Shown: positions 30,801 to 41,215, counted from the stretch's first letter. The stretch: 64,000 nt of DNA from Strigamia acuminata (GCA_949358305.1 OX442314.1:57235369-57299368); one strand, 5' to 3'. Numbers and translations are program-made. Notes: generated by a model not told the origin, from the sequence alone.

Positions 30801-32832
30801 ATTTCTGCGCCAACGGGATAATCCACGTGTAACGCGTGGCATCGTCGATGATGGTGAAAACATAATCCGAGCCGCCCAGTGACGTGAGCGGGGCTGGTCC
30901 CCACAAATCCATGTGTAGAAGATCCAATGGTTTCGATGTACAGGGATTCGGGTCCGGTTTATGTGAAGCTCTGGTCGATTTAGCAATTCTGCAGTCGTTA
31001 CACGACAATTCCTGTCGAACTTCAGCTGGTTGCAAACCATAAACCTGGTCGTTAGCTGCCAGAAGCTTCATTGCATTAGTATGCAGATGACCGAGTCGAC
31101 TATGCCATAGACCGGTGGCGTCTTTAACCGAAGCAGGATTAGCAATTACCTTCTTCTGTGACGGAGGTAAATTGCCAGGAGGAGGGGAAGTTGGCAGGAA
31201 TTGCAGAGCATTGGAATAGGACTGTGTGGTCGGATTGACAATGACCGGTGAAGAAACGGGAGTAAGGACGGGAAAATGAGTGGGATCGGTCAGGTTTGGA
31301 ATTGGTTGGGTGGGAATTGCCTTCACACTCTCAACCGCTGGCAGTTCGAAACGATAGTCTGTAATTTCCCGTTGCTTTTGTTTTCCTTTAGCCGGTTTCG
31401 GTACATTGTCGAAATCCACTTCTGTCGTGACCAGTGTTTTGACAGGTTGAATTACCGGTGGAGTGGCCGTCGAAACCGTTGTCGAACTGATGGGAACCGA
31501 ACACAAACCGTCCAAATAATACAAGCCACCACGTTCCTTTGCACGAATGATTGGCAAACGATAGTCCGATTCATAAACATTAACTTCTCCGTTGAAAATG
31601 TGGATATGATGTCGCGTTTTATCGATTTTCGACACCGAAATCAAATTGGCTTCGAAATTCGGTGCATATAGAACGTTGGTCAAATCCAAAACGCAATCTG
31701 CATCATCAACTGACGTGAGAAGTTGAACCGTTCCTCGTCCAGTAACTTGCGATTTGCCTTGGCCCAATTCGATATCGAAAGGCGGAATGTTCGTGAAATC
31801 GGTGAATAACGCTCGCACATGGGTCACGTGGTCGGTAGCGCCGCAGTCAACAATCCACTCATTGGATTGCATAAAGTGGGCAACTGGGCGCTCAACGACT
31901 TGCGGTGCACTGCAGAAAAATGTCCCTTTCCGAATTGGACGTGAGCTCCCTCGAGGACGAGTGTCTTCGACCTTGGCGACGGCGGTCTTATTCCGTCTTC
32001 GACTCTTACTTCTCGAGGAGCGTTGTACGGAAGCCGTCGACTGATTCGGGTTCGGATTCTCACGTCGAGGGTGGGGGCACTTATTCGCGTAGTGGCCCAT
32101 CTGGTCGCAATTGAAACACCGAATAGTTGACAAATCACGAGCACCGGATTTATTGCGTTGGCGAAACTGTCCTTTCGCAGAAGCATGAGCCGTCGGTGGA
32201 GTTGTTCGAAGCAGACCCGCCGATCTTAAACGAGATTGTTCGGATATCAACTGTTCGGCAACCAAAGTCGGTGTAAATTTGTCATCCGGCCAATGGTAAA
32301 TTGCGAACGTTGCCTGGGCATACTCAGGTGGCAATCCCTTAAGATACTGATATGCGTGGTGGTCGGGCGAAGTTTCCTCCTTAACGTCCTTTAATTGCCT
32401 CACGTAGTGATCGACTCGGGCAATAAAATCCGGCATATCCTCGTTGGGTCCAATCTGGAGATTTAAAAACTCCCAACGCATGGCTGCTCTTCTGGCCCGT
32501 GAGCTTGGCGCATAAATCTTAGCCAGCGCGTCCCACGCCTCTTTCGGCGTGTTGCACGTGTCCAACACTGATCTTTTGGGCTCGCTGACTTGGATATAGA
32601 TGTGACCGAGGGCTTTATCTTTCTTGGTCATGTACCGGTCCTTTTCTTTTTCCGTCAAGGTAGCTAAATGTTCGACTTCCTTCTCCTCGGTAACATGCCT
32701 CCAAAGGCCCTCGGACTTTAAGAGCATCCGCATCGATCGTTGCCACTGCTCGTAGTTTCCAACTCCGAGTACGGGAATTTTGCTCGATGAATCTCCAGAT
32801 TTGTGCATCGTGGCGTTGAAAACTGACAACAA
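27850..32832 (-). CDS. copia gag-pol polyprotein, 1660 aa, intact
   Basis: One frame from ATG 32832 to stop 27852-27850. Gag carries a UBN2-type domain (GVGNYEQWQRSMRMLLKSEG; WEFLNLQIGPNEDM) and a zinc knuckle CFNCDQMGHYANKC at residues 239-252. The protease motif is WIVDCGATDHVT at about 327-338; the active triad reads D-C-G where D-S-G or D-T-G is usual. A GAG-pre-integrase motif follows (LWHSRLGHLHTNAM). The integrase core has HMDLWGP, AIRSDRGGEF and NGTAERINR for D, D and E. RT has KWLFKLKTDAAG, DVKCAYLYGEL and LVYVDDIILF. RNase H has AYTDASWACDPET and AEFIALVECVKE with a later DALSA. No stop or shift was seen. It is capped by an acidic, Ser/Thr-rich linker between integrase and RT. Confidence 0.95.
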   Translation of the reverse strand: MLSVFNATMHKSGDSSSKIPVLGVGNYEQWQRSMRMLLKSEGLWRHVTEEKEVEHLATLTEKEKDRYMTKKDKALGHIYIQVSEPKRSVLDTCNTPKEAWDALAKIYAPSSRARRAAMRWEFLNLQIGPNEDMPDFIARVDHYVRQLKDVKEETSPDHHAYQYLKGLPPEYAQATFAIYHWPDDKFTPTLVAEQLISEQSRLRSAGLLRTTPPTAHASAKGQFRQRNKSGARDLSTIRCFNCDQMGHYANKCPHPRRENPNPNQSTASVQRSSRSKSRRRNKTAVAKVEDTRPRGSSRPIRKGTFFCSAPQVVERPVAHFMQSNEWIVDCGATDHVTHVRALFTDFTNIPPFDIELGQGKSQVTGRGTVQLLTSVDDADCVLDLTNVLYAPNFEANLISVSKIDKTRHHIHIFNGEVNVYESDYRLPIIRAKERGGLYYLDGLCSVPISSTTVSTATPPVIQPVKTLVTTEVDFDNVPKPAKGKQKQREITDYRFELPAVESVKAIPTQPIPNLTDPTHFPVLTPVSSPVIVNPTTQSYSNALQFLPTSPPPGNLPPSQKKVIANPASVKDATGLWHSRLGHLHTNAMKLLAANDQVYGLQPAEVRQELSCNDCRIAKSTRASHKPDPNPCTSKPLDLLHMDLWGPAPLTSLGGSDYVFTIIDDATRYTWIIPLAQKSQTFGAFKDFVARVERIQNTRVKAIRSDRGGEFMSNEFSNYLKEKGIQGQRTNPASPQMNGTAERINRTMADSVRSLISETQLPDDLWAELAVTFAYVKNRSPHSRLNNQIPYILWRQRALSLRHLRKMGSKCWVHYTAPGRKKLDPRAWEGYLVGYATGTRGYRVWNPVEDRVYETVHVKIDERQSYRKSLRGASQRPEETFSDVGQQSVSFNDNVQFHDWPRGSDSEHSDHSDDDSDNGGASHASGVSTSHSVHTPVIQLPPPTTPEQLLLDACALQLPSSASLGHSQSYPILYQEGDTDDDIADFDDQAILPRTSDFTGTSAEQSPRQSPPGSPARYITYRRKTRGADLSHTVSVFDDTPMSPAPIQHIVGTEVLPATDRHTAYIWRPIGGDSECSDWRREEHLRKDQVPGSIKTDVYYFPMPGIRLRSQRDVDEYCMLNNIDYDPSLFIWSNIEYTLPTIPGARHAAHLCRTEPASYAEIPKFSDAPKWREAIKEELDTFTEREVYLEVPRPPDTTILGCKWLFKLKTDAAGTITRYRARLVAQGFRQTLGVDYDEVFSPVVNFVLIRLFFCLLVVLRGWKDAHLDVKCAYLYGELKHKVYMRIPAGATCSNPNNVWLLIKSLYGLHQSGRQWFEKLDETLRDLGFRRMPACNCVYVFGNSAIMLVYVDDIILFYASDSVFDQLIRLISSKFQIVNLGPITKLLGVEFIRDMGRTFISQRAYIAKIIKKFGTSTNKLVKVPVTPGTTLVRGSTENLEDFPYRSLIGSLLFLASRTRPDILYSVIHLSQYNICYNKTHIRALLQVLQYVANTADFCIELSGCTSSQLWAYTDASWACDPETSLSFGGYITFIGNIPIGWSCRKQSTVACSTMEAEFIALVECVKELYWLDHVYLQFPILNRLSRPVIYSDALSAIQFTSNDVETSKTRHIRVRYHWLREWYTAGRFELRKVPGDLNVADIFTKWLGSERLQSLISRIFRL

Positions 32833-33687
32833 CGCGACGAAAACACAGGCTCAGGGAAATGGCACACAGGAGACACCGTAGCACTGCACGAAAACGAAGC
32901 ACAACACTCGATGCGAAGCACTTTCGAGGCGGAAACCGTCAAATTGGGCAATTCCTTCTGAAGGAATTCAAAAACCTCCGGTAGCCAGTCTGAGAGGGTC
33001 CGATCGGTGCACCTGGGCCCGCGGGAAACCTCACTTGTACCACGACAAGCACTACCGGAGAATACGTAATCGCTTGATCGGATTCGATCGAAGGGCGAAT
33101 ACGATGCTAAATGTCCCCCAAAAGCCTTAAATTCTACCTTAAAGTTAACAATGTAAATCGACAAGAAGGAGAAATAGATGAATCGGTCGCGGGTGCAACT
33201 CTCGTGCAAATGAAGGCACGGCGCAGCTTTCTCGAAAAGCTGGAGAAAACGCAAATTCGGATTTAAAACCCGAATTCTTCTCGAAAAAATTCGAGGCTCT
33301 TCGTGAAGATGTTCTAAAGATCGGTGATTACAACCGTTCACCGGGGAACTAAGCCGCCAATAATCTAGTATTGGATTCTCGTTGTATCCGCCGCAACGTG
33401 CTAAGCGGAGAAGTGAATCCAGATTGACGAAAAACCTGAAAAAAACAAAAATTTGTCGCGAAATTCGCGAATCCCGCGGAATTTCGGACAAAATTAACGA
33501 AGCAATGGTGAAATAGACTGCCCTGGCAGTCCAGAACGTCGATCGAACGTTTCGAAGCGAAGATTCGGGCGAAAATCGTCGAAATCGGCGAAATCTGAAA
33601 ATAAAATGAATTTCGCCGCAAAAATCGCGAATCCCGCGAAAATTACGCCGAAAATTAGGTGAAAAATAAGAGCAGATCGTCCCCAGA

Positions 33688-33699
33688 CCTCTGCTACCA
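33688..33699 (-). other. Primer binding site of the copia element (tRNA-iMet)
   Basis: The minus strand reads TGGTAGCAGAGG one base inside the 5' LTR. This is the exact complement of the last 12 bases of animal initiator-Met tRNA; the match ends there. Confidence 0.8.
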
Positions 33700-33700
33700 C

Positions 33701-34262
33701 TGTAGGAGAGTGGTGCGCAAATAATCGGTAAATGAACCGATGTGGAAGCGTGAAATAAAGCACGTCGCAAATGCGCGACGGTTAATTCCGATAACAGAAT
33801 CGCGTGATGCGATTCGACCGAGCGCGTGATGCGATTCGAGCGAGCGCGCGACTTATGGTCGCTTATATGCGCTTAAATAGCACTGAAGGTGCTCTAAAGT
33901 GAAGGTAAACACTTAAAAACATAAAAGTTTAATGAAAAGTAAACCATATCTTACATAAATGAATTTCCAAAGGTGAAAAGATGTGAAAGTGCACACACCT
34001 GTGTGCGCTGCCATCTTGGATTCGGGATAAGAGTGTCACAGCACTCTGGTGACAGTTATTAACATTAAATTTTAAATTAAAGAACAAATCATCTAAGTAA
34101 AACATAAGCAAAGTATGGAATTACATACTGGACAGCAGAAATTAAATCCAAATAGAGAAAACAGTAAATAAATGATCAAATATCAATACAATGTGTTTGA
34201 ACACAAAACATATAGTAAATAAACATTTGATATCGACAACATGAGTGGTTCTTAGACCAACA
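33701..34262 (-). repeat. 5' LTR of the copia element
   Basis: 562 bp, same sequence as 27081-27642; followed by the target repeat AAGTG (34263-34267). Confidence 0.93.
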
Positions 34263-34725
34263 AAGTGTGTGCTGTTGCGGTCCCAATGCCAGCAGAGGCA
34301 ACCCTGCCTGCTGCTGACTCTGCTCCTCTCACCATTCACCACTGTGACACTCAGCAACATGGCCTGGAGCCTGTTGCAGCCTCCATAAGCGGCTAAATGG
34401 GCTGTGTAGTGTTGTTCCTTTTGTTGTATTTGGACGCCAGAGGGCGCGATTGTATTGACAGGAGTTTACCTGTTGGAGATTATGAGTGACACATGTCACT
34501 CTGTGTTTAGCTACGAATAAAGGAGCATCTCAAGTGATTTACCGTGTGCGTGAGCTTTATTATGGACATTAAATATCACAGGCTGTAGGCGAGTACTACA
34601 GCAGAATGTTCGTCCAGAGTAATCGACCATGTCACCCATGGGACTCGGGTCCCAATAGTTTTTGAGAAAAAAAATAAAAACACTTTTGGAGGTCAAAATT
34701 GACCCTAGATTGGGGTGGGGAGGGT

Positions 34726-34885
34726 TAATCTTTGTTGGTTTTTGTTAATTTTTGCTGGTTTTTGTTGATTTTTGTTGATTTTTGTTGTTTTTTGTTGGTT
34801 TTTGATTGTTTTTTGTTGATTTTTGTTGGTTTTTGGTCTATTTTTTGCTGATTTTTATTGGTTTTTGTTGGTTTTTTTCGTTTTC
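34726..34885. repeat. TTTTTGTTGR tandem array
   Basis: About 15 units of roughly 10 bp (TTTTTGTTGG, TTTTTGTTGA, TTTTTGCTGG). It creates a Lys/Asn/Gln-rich open frame on the minus strand that should be ignored. Confidence 0.85.
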
Positions 34886-35264
34886 CTTTGTTCTTTTTAT
34901 TTATACATTTTTGCGTGTTAATAGTGGTCAAATCGAAAACGGAAGAAATGGAACAAATCCCCCAACTTCAAATCATGATACATGGAATTTTGATAGAATT
35001 AAGAGCAGCGTGGTTAATCCGACGCCAAGAAATTCTTCAACACTTCCAACCACTGGTCCTACCAGCAGACCCTCTGTGCGTGATGGGACAGTTGCTAGTG
35101 TAGCGTGCCCAATAGCAAAAGAGATGGGAGACTCCAACCCTTAGACAACGAATTAAAGGCCAAAACCCATAATCTGGATTCCCTGTCTCATTCTTACGTG
35201 ACGTGTGCGTCCCTCCCATTGTAGTGAATCCCCATACTGCAGTGGGTAAGACCATATCCAGTCA

Positions 35265-35779
35265 CAAAAGATAAATTACGCCAATTATTTCTTAGAAACA
35301 TCGTCGATTTAAAAACTTTGCAAACCGTTGTTTTGGAAATAAGTTCAGTAATCAATTCGCGTCCATTGTCATACGTCTCAGAATCCAATGATGGTGGGTA
35401 TGTCTTATTGCCAGAACATTTTTTGACTGGTAGAATGTCCAAAGTCCTATTGAACAAAAATGTAAATGCTATCAAAAGAAAGGATTTAGTAAAATTAGAG
35501 AAATCTAGGAGGAAACTACTTTTTAACTTTTGGCAGATTTGGAAAGATAGTTACTTAAAACAGCTAAGAAACTTTCATGAGGTAGCAGGAAATCCTAATT
35601 ATAAAAATGTAGAAGAAGGTCAAATAGTTTTACTGGAAAAGATCGGCAAATATCCTTATTTTTGGCCAATGGTCAGAATTGTTAAAATTTTTCCAAGAGC
35701 AGATGACATTGTTCGATACGTTAAGGTTGTCCTTGTGGAAAATAGTTTGTTCATTCTGCAAAACACATTCGAGTTTTAG
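35265..35779 (+). pseudogene. BEL/Pao integrase relic, C-terminal half
   Basis: An open stretch from 35318 to the stop at 35777-35779 encodes EISSVINSRPLSYVSE, LLPEHFLTGR and the tail VEEGQIVLLEKIGKYPYFWPMVRIVKIF. This is the standard end of BEL integrase (INSRPLTY...LTPxHFLIGR...GDLVL). It continues where the 26420-26930 relic stops. It is well preserved for such an old fragment, but the upstream half is full of stops. Confidence 0.78.
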
Positions 35780-37157
35780 AATCAGATAAAGTTCAAGTTT
35801 TTGCCTTGGTTTCTTTTCTGCTGTCGGCAATTCTATCTTGCCAGCAAACAGTTGGATTAGAATAAATTCAATTTCCATTTTTACCTTTTCCCCGATGTTT
35901 TGTCATTTCCAGTTGACTTTTCCACTTATTGACGACTCAAGGCAGCGCACCAGCCCACGACTACGGGTTGTAAAACGGGTTTACGTCGTGAATTTCTACA
36001 GATGAGACTAGAAAACAGTGAAGAAAAATGGTTGTGAAATAATCCAACTTCTTTTAATGTCAATGTTAATGTTTCACTCTCTCATCATCTGTTGCTGTGG
36101 TCGCTTCATAAGCAACCAACCGTTGGTCGATGTTACCCTTTACAGAGTCTTAGCAGAAAACATATATTACCAAACTCTTCAACATGTCAGTCAGAACATC
36201 CATTATTACTGTATAACCATTTTCAATTTCTTTGATATTGTTGTGTGAATTGTTATTGTGTGAATGTCTTAATCATTGTTTGAAGTTGCTTAGTTTGTGG
36301 GACGTGCAAATACTGAACTACTAAAAATTGAAGTTTTCCCAATGTCTAAGAATCATTTGGAACAGAAAGATGTTCAATCACTTCGACGCCAATCACTTCA
36401 TTTCAGCACCACTCATGTTACGTTTGCTAAACGTGAACTAAAAAAAGCCCAACAAAAGCACTGCATAACTAAGCAGTGATCATTAATTTTGCTGATTGAT
36501 TTCGCAAGGGCAAACAAATAAAATTGTCATGAATAAGACCATTAGGAACAAGCTGTGCATGTTTGTAGCGAATGTAATACAACATTGTAATTGATGTATA
36601 TCTTTATTTGCGATCTTGGTTAAGTTTTAAGAATTTATTTATCTGTTTTCTTGTCCCAAGACTGTTTTGTACGGAATTGCATATGGGACACTTAGTTTTT
36701 CTTTATCAATCTTTACTATCATGTTAACGATGAAGTAGCTCTGTATCTATTGTTATTTCCGCACGTTATCACGTGCGAATCTTTTGTTTCTTCACTTGTA
36801 AAATAAACTCGAAACGTGCTTGTTGCTCTTCCGAGTCTCCTCTCATTTTGAACCTTCTGCCGCCATTGCGCGATGGTGCGAGATCGTTCTTCCGAGCTCT
36901 TATCGAACCGTGTAAGGACATATCATCACACAAAATGAAGACGTTAATTTCCTACTTGTCGCAATCATTTATTTCGGCCGTGATTGCTACAACGAACAAT
37001 TACCACAGATCAGAGTGATAACTGATTTGCGCACTGCAGGAAGAATGTGGCCTCAGTCCTCTGAAACTTTATGTAAAGCAAACTAAAGGGACTGAAGTCA
37101 CCATGCTACAATCCCACAAATTTAATTTCATAAAGGTTTACACAAAACAACATCCAA
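35780..37157. other. Unassigned AT-rich DNA
   Basis: No gene is recognised. Several short open frames exist on the plus strand (36018-36248, 36297-36479, 36773-37018) without known motifs. Confidence 0.35.
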
Positions 37158-37364
37158 ATGCCATCTGAGTCAAAATTATATGCTTTTAGTGGATGTGTGG
37201 ACCATTTACTTAACTTTTGCCACGTGTGTGGATTTCAATTACCAACCATGGGATCACAACAATGGGATCCACCGCGTATGCAACAATTAGATGCGGATTC
37301 ATGTGGGCCCACCATACTTTATTTTGCGAGACGATATCTCATAGATAGGGACTGGATGAGATAA
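37158..37364 (+). pseudogene. Ulp1/C48 cysteine-protease-like fragment
   Basis: The open stretch ends with QQLDADSCGPTILYFARRYL. This fits the Q-x-D-x-x-x-C-G-x-x-x-L signature around the catalytic Cys of Ulp1/SENP (C48) proteases. Such domains are also carried by some DNA transposons, including MULEs, and a MULE relic lies about 360 bp away on the other strand. Only this motif supports the call. The His/Asp half is not visible before it. Confidence 0.35.
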
Positions 37365-37724
37365 GTTCACCCATTTGACCTGCGACATCGTCTAGTCTAC
37401 GAACTGATCCATGAAACCTTACGTCCATTTAACACAGACGGTGCGGACGAATTAGTCCCGGAAGTGTAAATAATTTTTTTTCATCTCATGTTTAGTATTG
37501 AGTTTGTTAATATGTTTTTTTTAGAGATCAAATTATTGACACCCACAAAACAATTGAAAAAACCCACAAAAGTATTTAATTTTACACCAATCATTCACAC
37601 ACTATTTTTATTTATTTTTCCACCAATTCTAGTTATCAACACCCCAAAAATATTTATTTCCACACTGTTTACTTATACACTATTTCCCTTGATTTTGCCA
37701 CCAAATATTAAACATTCCCTGGTT

Positions 37725-38290
37725 TTAAGTTTGCAACGCCATTGTGGCCTTAGATGGCCTACCCCGTTTGCGTTTATGCCCAATTGGAACATTCTTGGCC
37801 TCGGGTGGCACTGCCAGAAAGCCCTCTTTGACGGCTATTCCAAGAGTATGTTTGCAAACACATGTCTTATAGAATGTTGGGCAAGTACAAGTGGCTTCAT
37901 CCCATTTGTCCCCAGTCATGGTTACAAACCAGAGGCGAGTGTACGTTTGTCGGTAGGTGTCGGAGCCGATCTCTCAAAGTGTAATGCGACTTTATGACAC
38001 TATTGGTTGACTCCAGACCATTGTTTGTGCAAGGAGAGCCCAGACAATGACCAACATGCCACCCAATAAAACGATTCAAGTACTCCTCCTCAAAGTAATC
38101 CAGAAAATCAACAACACTTGTATCCGGTCTCCACTTCTTCAACAATAGGCCTTTTGCTACTTCTGAAATTCTTGTCTGAGTTTGACAACTGCAATGCCAA
38201 AATGTCCGATCGCAATGCCATTTGAATGTCGCGTTGCTTAAACGTGCTAAAATCGTCGAAAACGTCTTGTAAACGTTTTGGGGAAAAATA
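37725..38290 (-). pseudogene. MULE (Mutator-like) transposase relic
   Basis: Minus-strand pieces read, 5' to 3', SDILALQLSNSDKNF, KKWRPDTSVVDFLDYFEEEY, GSPCTNNGLESTNSVIKSHY, and finally CTCPTFYKTCVCKHTLGIAV. The N-N-x-x-E-S-x-N-x-x-I-K block is the end of the MULE transposase domain, and C-x-C...C-x-H is a SWIM zinc finger. The last piece ends with KRKRGRPSKATM, AT-hook-like. Frame changes and stops between the pieces show it is dead. Confidence 0.72.
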
Positions 38291-39295
38291 ATGGAATTTG
38301 GGGGTTACATTCAAGGATTTGGGGACAAAATCAATATGTGTGCATTTAAATATTTTCGGTGTTTTTACAAATATAAATAGGGGGTCAATAAATACAACCC
38401 CTTTTTTATAAGTAGAATGGGAGCTTTCTCTCTTGAGATCCAGCATGCAGCAATCTCACAAGTCAGTTAGGGTGTTTCTTCTAATTGCACCTTCTAATCA
38501 GTTGAAGCTGATGAAAACAGAGAGAAAACAGCATTCACTACTTCGACAGGACATTACGAATTCAACGTGCTTGGACAAGGCTTATGCAACAGCCCTGCAG
38601 CTTGCAGAAACTAATGAACTAATGAAAGTACTAGAGAATCTTCTTGGAAAAGTGTGCATAGCATTGTCACGGGCAGGTTACCCACCCTTCTTTTTTATCC
38701 ATTCTCTACTTAGACTGACCCAATCTTAAGTTCTCTTATTTTTTCCCAATCTTTCTTTTCATCTACATTGATGAATCATCTCTAAATATATGCGCAGCTT
38801 CATCGCGCGCATCTTATTATTTCCAACAATTAACCTTATTTTATACCTTTCACCCCCTCACCCCCTCTCTTAAACCAGACCAGATGACTCAGTTTATCTC
38901 GTCACTGTCTGCACAATCAAACCAAACTTCTCATACTTCTTTCAACGAGTTAATACCTCTTAGATTGAATTGAGTTTGTCACTTATTATTTAACATTGCG
39001 TCTTAACACGCGCACTTCTAATTTAACTCTTAATAGCGCCTCTTTTTGCCCACCTTTTATCACTTTGCATGCCTGTGATATTCTACGCCCACCCGCTTAT
39101 GAATTACACTGCGCATACTCATTCTTTTTAAACGTAAAGACCCACAACGTGAGATTGAGCCTGTCGAATATAAATAATGTGTGTTACAGCAAGCTTAGGT
39201 TTATCCACCGTCCGATATCCGCATCTGACGACGGCACAAAACGAGTAAATCTACGAACTTTGCCCACTGGTTTGCGCTAACATCACCAGCAGCAT
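38291..39295. other. Unassigned DNA
   Basis: No gene is recognised. A plus-strand open frame at 38433-38729 has no known motif. Confidence 0.35.
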
Positions 39296-39640
39296 ATATT
39301 GACGATTTAATTATCATCTCCAAAACCTTTAAACAACATTTATTGGATTTGGAAAATGTGTTGAGATTATTAAATTTCAAAGTGAAATGAAGCAAATGCA
39401 CATTTGGTAGAGACAACAAGATACTTAGGACATGTAATAGATGCAGAGGGGATTTCACCAGATCCAAGGAATCTAGAATCAGTGGCAAATTATCCATTGC
39501 CAACTAATGTCAAACAGCTTCGAGGATTCTTGGGTCTATGCTAATATTATTGGAAATTTATTTCCAATTTTGCGGACTTTTCTAAGCCATTGGTGAATCT
39601 CACAAAGAAAGATGAATCATTTGATTAGGGACCACCCCAT
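39296..39640 (+). pseudogene. Ty3/gypsy reverse-transcriptase relic
   Basis: Plus strand, with stops and shifts: YIDDLIIISKTFKQHLLDLE, TRYLGHVIDAEGISPDP and VKQLRGFLGL. These are the (Y)xDD box and the following thumb region of gypsy RT. The upstream RT part is missing. Confidence 0.8.
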
Positions 39641-39889
39641 GATAAGCCATTTACTACATTGAGAACAGCATTAATTATACAACAGCGAAAATAAATGTTG
39701 CTAATTTAGGAATTGTCTAATTTCTCCATTTGAACTCAGAACTTAAAAGAAAAAACCACCACCACGTTACACCCTTACTGCAGGCTACGGACAGGTCAAA
39801 TCCTCAGTCTAATTTCTTCTGCCATTTTGGTTCTACAGAAAAATTTTTGCTGCTACTTTTCGGGTCAGTTTTGTCGTTTATTTCTTCAT

Positions 39890-40185
39890 GGCGGATGATA
39901 ATAACGCCAGTGGTTCGGCCAAACGTGGCCGCCCAGCTGCCAACAAGCAGAAAACGGCGAGAACTGCTGTTTTGGACGAAGCGTAGGGCCCCAACGTGGC
40001 CGGCGTCCTCGTTGAAGAGTATCGCCTGCTGAACGCCATGCTGACGTTTCCGAGCCGGTTGCGTCGCAAGCAGCTCCTTTTCTCCAAGGCCTTCAAGACT
40101 TACTGTCTTTTTCGCAGACTCTGTCCCGTGAAACGCGCCCTTTGTGCGCGAGGGATATTCCTTCTCGGCCGGTGGGTCAGCGCAT
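39890..40185 (+). pseudogene. Fragment of an unknown basic ORF with an AT-hook-like start
   Basis: A GC-richer stretch that reads MADDNNASGSAKRGRPAANK, then a stop (TAG at about 39985) and further EEYRLLNAMLTF...RLRRKQLLFSKAF. The K-R-G-R-P motif near the N-terminus is also present at the start of gypsy B gag. It sits inside the gypsy relic and may be a separate insertion. Confidence 0.3.
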
Positions 40186-40231
40186 GTCTAGATGCAGATG
40201 CTTTGAGCAGAATTCCAAAAGAAGTTAGTTA
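40186..40231 (+). pseudogene. Gypsy RNase H end fragment
   Basis: Reads DADALSRIPKEVS then stop. D-A-L-S-R is the conserved end of gypsy RNase H, so this continues the relic of 39296-39640. Confidence 0.5.
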
Positions 40232-40239
40232 AGAAGAAT

Positions 40240-40632
40240 TACAAAAATAACCCTTGTTGCTTCTTGAAAAAGTCAACACATCGTTATGTGTTTCCGGATT
40301 AAACATGTTTATTGTGAAAACTGGCGTTTTACTCCAGGTTCACATTTCCTTAGATGTTTTTGTATTTTGATTCTAACATTTTAATTCTGGGTTCACATTC
40401 CCTTTAATGTGTAAAATTATTGTTATTTTCATAAAACTTGATTTAATAATGTTTTTCATTTGATATTTGTTTTTATTAATTTTTATTATACTTGTAATAT
40501 CTTAGTGTCTTTTATTTGCTAATTTTTATATTTCTTGATTTGATATTTGATATTTGCATTTAGTGTGTTTTTATTTGTTTATTTTTACAATATTCAGTGT
40601 CGTTAACCTTTCTGATTAAATTGGGTTAGATT
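40240..40632. other. AT-rich DNA inside the gypsy relic
   Basis: No gene is seen; T-rich with GTGTTTTTATT-type phrases. Confidence 0.35.
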
Positions 40633-40779
40633 TGTTGTCACTCAACCCGGCTTCAGCCTTCCCCTTTGGAATGCAGCTGAAGCCAATTAACGGATGAGTG
40701 TTGCTCCAATAGGAGCGTTTCTTGTATATAGTTTTTGTGAGACAATAAACTTAACCCCAGTGAACATACAAACTTCACA
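40633..40779 (+). repeat. Possible short LTR
   Basis: Starts TGTTGTCACTCAACCC, has GTATATAG and CAATAAAC near the end and closes ACAAACTTCACA, i.e. TG...CA with promoter-like and poly(A)-like words. A TGGAAGC word follows one base later, as a primer site would. No second copy is in the window. Confidence 0.3.
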
Positions 40780-40949
40780 GTGGAAGCACGCTGATGATTT
40801 ATTTCAAAATACACATTTATACTTACAAAGAAGCCAGAGCCACTTTAGAAAAACCAACTAAAAGCGCTTGGAATCTACAGTTATGATGCACGGTTCTTTT
40901 TATGTATGGTGACTATTGATGATGATCCAGTTTTCATTTCAGTTTCATT

Positions 40950-41215
40950 CAGTTTCATTCAGTTTACATGAAATGCATAATGGACTTGCAGGTGCTCACT
41001 TTGGGTTATCAAAGACATGGAAGCGGATTAAAACAAGATTTTACTGGGATAACATTTATAAAGACGTCCGTAATTATGTATTATCATGTCAACACTGTGC
41101 TAAAGCTAAAACAATGACCACACCACCTCTAAAGGCTTACTTCAACCCCGGTCAGCAATATCGAAACCATTTGAAAGAATTGGAATTGATACCTTAGGAC
41201 CATTTCTACTATCAA
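40950..41215 (+). pseudogene. Gypsy integrase zinc-finger relic
   Basis: Reads HNGLAGAHFGLSKTWKRIKT then FYWDNIYKDVRNYVLSCQHC. This is the H-H-C-C finger at the start of gypsy integrase. It lies in order with the RT and RNase H pieces at 39296 and 40186. Confidence 0.75.

Larger units (their letters stand above)
27081..34262 (-). mobile_element. Full-length Ty1/copia retrotransposon
   Basis: 7182 bp on the minus strand with two 562-bp LTRs (27081-27642 and 33701-34262) that I read as identical. Target duplication AAGTG is at 27076-27080 and 34263-34267. The primer site has 12 bases matching the 3' end of animal initiator-Met tRNA. A purine tract (GAAGGGGGGATT) precedes the 3' LTR. A single uninterrupted 1660-codon gag-pol lies at 27850-32832. 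All parts needed for autonomous movement appear present. Confidence 0.95.
26931..34580 (+). mobile_element. LTR-like sequence split by the copia element (tentative)
   Basis: Taking out the copia element leaves 26931-27080 joined to 34268-34580. This piece starts TGTGACCGCTTGG, carries AATAAAGG near 34516 and ends AAATATCACA, so it looks like a solo LTR of about 460 bp with TG...CA ends. No matching target duplication was found, and no second copy is in the window. It interrupts the BEL integrase relic. Confidence 0.35.

Noticed and set aside
34725-34931. Lys/Gln/Asn-rich minus-strand ORF
   Set aside because: A by-product of the TTTTTGTTGR tandem repeat.
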